Below are positions 61,612 to 64,000 of a stretch of 64,000 nucleotides of DNA, piece after piece. Under the pieces are notes generated by a model that did no database searches, had not been told where the DNA came from, and was given only the letters and a program-made list of their open reading frames with translations. The stretch comes from Bacteroidales bacterium (GTDB lineage: Bacteria > Bacteroidota > Bacteroidia > Bacteroidales > Marinilabiliaceae): positions 62,001 through 126,000 of the forward strand of contig JAKSLF010000002.1 of the NCBI GenBank assembly GCA_024401355.1, in the 5' to 3' direction. Made by a program: the position numbers and the translations under genes. Positions within the stretch are counted from its first letter, which is position 1, and every line of letters begins with the position of its first letter.

Positions 61612-62394
61612 ATGAAGAAATTTATACTCTCTTTGGCTGCCCTCGCATTCGCAGGCATTGCAGCAAACGCACAGGACGCAACAGATGAATATTTCGACAT
61701 CGCAAACAATCCACTTGACAATGTAACTAGTGAAAAGCCAGTAGAAAAAAACAGTGTAAAAAATTTCTATAAATCGACAGAAACATCATTGTCTTTTTCT
61801 ATGTATGCCCTTTACCAAAAAAGTGAGAAGAATGCAGATGTCGATGCAGAAGGACTTGGATGGATATCTTATGAAACAAAAGGAAGCAGTTCTGCTGTAA
61901 CATGGGAAGCTATTGATGATTTCGCTGGTTCAGAATATTATTTTGGAGAAAGTTCCTCAACTGTAGAACCTCGAGTTGCTACTTGTAAAGCATCAGGAGA
62001 CAACAAAGAATATACAATGCAAGTTACAGGTATTGCTAAAGTTGGTGCTCTTGTTAATTCAAAGTCAACAAGCATAACAATGTATTTGTCTGTATACGAA
62101 GGCAAAAAACTTGTAAAGACTGCTAGCTCTAATGCAAACAAGTTTGAAGCAATATATGTTGGAGGCCTTGACAAGAGCAAGGTATATACAATAAAATTAT
62201 ACAACGATGATTCTGCCAAGAGTGGTAATAGCCACATTGCTGAGGTTATTTTCTACAATGAAAACAATTCTACTCCAGTAGAAGACATCGAGGCTGAGAA
62301 TGCTTCTAAGGTGGTTAAGACTATCGAGAATGGCCAGATCATCATCATCAAGAATGGTGTTAAGTACAACGTACTTGGTCAGATTGTTAAGTAA
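61612..62394 (+). CDS. Secreted protein with T9SS-like C-terminal tail, unknown function
   Basis: A 260-residue protein. A signal peptide (KKFILSLAALAFAGIAANAQ) is followed by an unrecognised beta-rich body (Ser/Thr/Tyr-rich) and a C-terminal segment NASKVVKTIENGQIIIIKNG...YNVLGQIVK. That ending resembles the short type IX sorting tails of Prevotella-like species (from memory). Codons are more A/T-rich than the flanking mreD and mrdA. It has its own promoter and terminator and interrupts the usual mreD-mrdA junction. Confidence 0.75.
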   Translation: MKKFILSLAALAFAGIAANAQDATDEYFDIANNPLDNVTSEKPVEKNSVKNFYKSTETSLSFSMYALYQKSEKNADVDAEGLGWISYETKGSSSAVTWEAIDDFAGSEYYFGESSSTVEPRVATCKASGDNKEYTMQVTGIAKVGALVNSKSTSITMYLSVYEGKKLVKTASSNANKFEAIYVGGLDKSKVYTIKLYNDDSAKSGNSHIAEVIFYNENNSTPVEDIEAENASKVVKTIENGQIIIIKNGVKYNVLGQIVK

Positions 62395-62428
62395 ATCTTA
62401 CTAATAATTTTTCTTCATAATTATATAA

Positions 62429-62465
62429 CAGTCCGTGTGGCTATGCCATGCGGATTGTTTTTTTT
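62429..62465 (+). terminator. Rho-independent terminator after the secreted-protein gene
   Basis: CAGTCCG...CGGATTG with an inner GGC/GCC pair forms the stem, followed by at least eight Ts. Confidence 0.85.
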
Positions 62466-62508
62466 AGGCTAAAACTACGAGTGAGGGAAAAATCTCATTT
62501 GTTTTCAG

Positions 62509-62516
62509 TATCTTTG
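62509..62516 (+). promoter_or_regulatory. -7 element (TATCTTTG) of mrdA
   Basis: An exact TAnnTTTG match 26 bp upstream of the mrdA ATG, showing mrdA has its own promoter here. Confidence 0.6.
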
Positions 62517-62542
62517 TCAAAGATTATTAGACACATCCAGTA

Positions 62543-64000
62543 ATGTACGACACCCGTAAAATAGTCATCATACTTATCATGGTCTTCGTGGCCATGGCTA
62601 TCATCATACGCCTCTTCTGCGTACAGATTCTCGACAACACATACAAGCTTACCGCCGAGAGCAATTCACGACGCAAGGAGATTCAATATCCATCACGAGG
62701 TCTTATCTTCGACCGCAACGGCAAACTGCTGGTATCCAACCAGGCTGTCTATGACATCATGATTGTCCCTCGTGAAGTACACGACCTCGATAGCGCTGAT
62801 TTCTGCTCAACTGTCGGCATCGAAATGGACGACCTTCGTAACCTCTTCAAAGAACTACGACAGAATATCCGTCGTCGTCGAGCTTCGTCCTACAAGCCAT
62901 CAGTCTTTATCAAACAGCTGTCGGGCGAACGTTTTGCCGCCTTCCAGGAAAAAATGTACCGCTTCAACGGCTTCTATGCACAGCGTCGTACTCTCCGCAA
63001 ATATGAATATCCTTGTGCGGCCCACGTCCTTGGATACGTCGGAGAAGTCAACGAAAATATGATCAAGAAGAACCCTTACTACTCACAGGGTGACTATATC
63101 GGCATCAGCGGCATCGAGAGTTCTTTCGAAAGTTACCTCCGTGGCGAAAAAGGTGTCAACTACCTCATGGTCGACGTACTCGGACGATCAAAAGGTGAGT
63201 TTCGCGATGGCGAATTCGACACAACGGCCGTAAGCGGAAAAGACCTCACACTCTCACTCGACATCGAACTTCAGAAATATGGCGAGCAGCTCATGCAAGG
63301 CAAAACTGGCTCCATAGTAGCCATCAGACCAGCAACAGGCGAAATTCTCTGCATGGTGTCGGCTCCTTCATACGATCCGTCGCTTCTCATTGGACGCGAC
63401 CGATCAGTCAACTTTCCAATCTTGAGTTCCGATCCACTCAAACCACTCTTCAACCGTGCCATACAGGCATGGTATCCACCAGGATCGACATTCAAGACCA
63501 TCAATGCCCTTATCGGACTTCAGGAAGGCGTCGTTACGGAAAACTCTAAATTCCCTTGTAACCACGGATATTCAATAGGTAGTTTCCACCTCGGATGCCA
63601 TGGACACATGTCGCCACTCGATTTGCGTCAGTCAATCCAGCATTCGTGCAACGGATATTATTGCTACGAGTTCCGTTCAATTCTTGATGCTCCAAAATTT
63701 GGCGGAGCACACAAAGCACTTGAAGTTTGGAAAGACCATCTTGTCAAGTTTGGTCTTGGCTATCGACTCGGCATCGACATCGCAAACGAGAACCGAGGTT
63801 TTGTGCCAAATACCGCCTATTACGACAAGGCCAAAGGACCATATTGGAACTCCCTTGGAGTCATTTCACTCTCAATCGGACAGGGCGAGCTTCTCCTCAC
63901 ACCTATACAGCTGTGTAATGTAGCTGCCACAATTGCCAACAAAGGATGGTTCTATACGCCTCATGTTGTCCATCACATCGAAGGCGAACAGATAGATTCG
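62543..64000 (+). CDS. mrdA: Penicillin-binding protein 2 (transpeptidase), N-terminal part
   Basis: 486 codons to the window edge, open throughout. A signal anchor (IVIILIMVFVAMAIIIRLF) is followed by the dimerisation domain (YPSRGLIFDRNGKLLVSNQ; GISGIESSFESYLRG) and the transpeptidase domain with the active-site SxxK in YPPGSTFKTINA and the SCN motif in QHSCNGYY. The KTG motif lies beyond the window. It is the elongation-specific D,D-transpeptidase working with MreBCD and RodA. Confidence 0.95.
   Translation, partial: MYDTRKIVIILIMVFVAMAIIIRLFCVQILDNTYKLTAESNSRRKEIQYPSRGLIFDRNGKLLVSNQAVYDIMIVPREVHDLDSADFCSTVGIEMDDLRNLFKELRQNIRRRRASSYKPSVFIKQLSGERFAAFQEKMYRFNGFYAQRRTLRKYEYPCAAHVLGYVGEVNENMIKKNPYYSQGDYIGISGIESSFESYLRGEKGVNYLMVDVLGRSKGEFRDGEFDTTAVSGKDLTLSLDIELQKYGEQLMQGKTGSIVAIRPATGEILCMVSAPSYDPSLLIGRDRSVNFPILSSDPLKPLFNRAIQAWYPPGSTFKTINALIGLQEGVVTENSKFPCNHGYSIGSFHLGCHGHMSPLDLRQSIQHSCNGYYCYEFRSILDAPKFGGAHKALEVWKDHLVKFGLGYRLGIDIANENRGFVPNTAYYDKAKGPYWNSLGVISLSIGQGELLLTPIQLCNVAATIANKGWFYTPHVVHHIEGEQIDS

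Overview
The window is chromosomal DNA from a member of the Bacteroidales. This rests on a GldKLMN/PorP type IX secretion locus, a hybrid two-component regulator with a beta-propeller sensor, class III fructose bisphosphatase, DUF2723, DUF4954, HU-CCDC81/SPOR and YfhO proteins, lipoproteins with clear lipoboxes, and repeated TAnnTTTG (-7) promoter elements typical of Bacteroidetes sigma-ABfr. The C-terminal tail of the secreted protein at 61.6 kb resembles Prevotella/Muribaculaceae cargo; the family assignment is inference.

From 0 to 53 kb nearly every gene is on the minus strand. In that order it holds: a glucuronoxylan-type cluster (GPH sugar transporter, SGNH esterase, GH115 alpha-glucuronidase); rlpA-ribE; ilvE; a DUF4954/YfhO/nucleotidyltransferase group; an outer-membrane barrel with an abundant-looking coiled-coil lipoprotein; an AAA ATPase bracketed by unusual repeats; and a CPBP protease with a C-terminal processing protease. 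A plus-strand island (20.2-23.2 kb) encodes a four-subunit 2-oxoacid:ferredoxin oxidoreductase, with a long hairpin between two subunit genes. The minus strand then resumes with O-methyltransferase/M16 peptidase/kdsB, an HU-SPOR protein, Nudix, a nucleoside deaminase, DUF177-rpmF, galE, the T9SS operon porP/sprF-gldK-gldL-gldM-gldN, topA, HTCS-fbp-DUF502, two TonB-domain proteins, metK, LD-carboxypeptidase with a PAS-rich hybrid kinase, and two tRNA-Gln genes.

From 53.4 kb to the end the genes are on the plus strand: a DUF2723 membrane protein, tRNA-Phe, panC-panD, purH-mreB-mreC-mreD, a secreted protein with a T9SS-like tail, and the start of mrdA (PBP2). mreBCD and mrdA form the elongation cell-shape module.

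The strongest unexpected signals are: (1) an in-frame TAG that splits gldM exactly before its conserved C-terminal domain; (2) a compact SAM-II-like riboswitch, with an upstream inverted repeat, in the metK leader; (3) a roughly 130-bp imperfect palindrome inside the oxidoreductase operon; (4) twin 47-bp hairpin repeats upstream of the AAA ATPase gene; and (5) a carbohydrate-type HTCS regulator tightly linked to fbp. No CRISPR array, insertion sequence, prophage or rRNA gene was seen.
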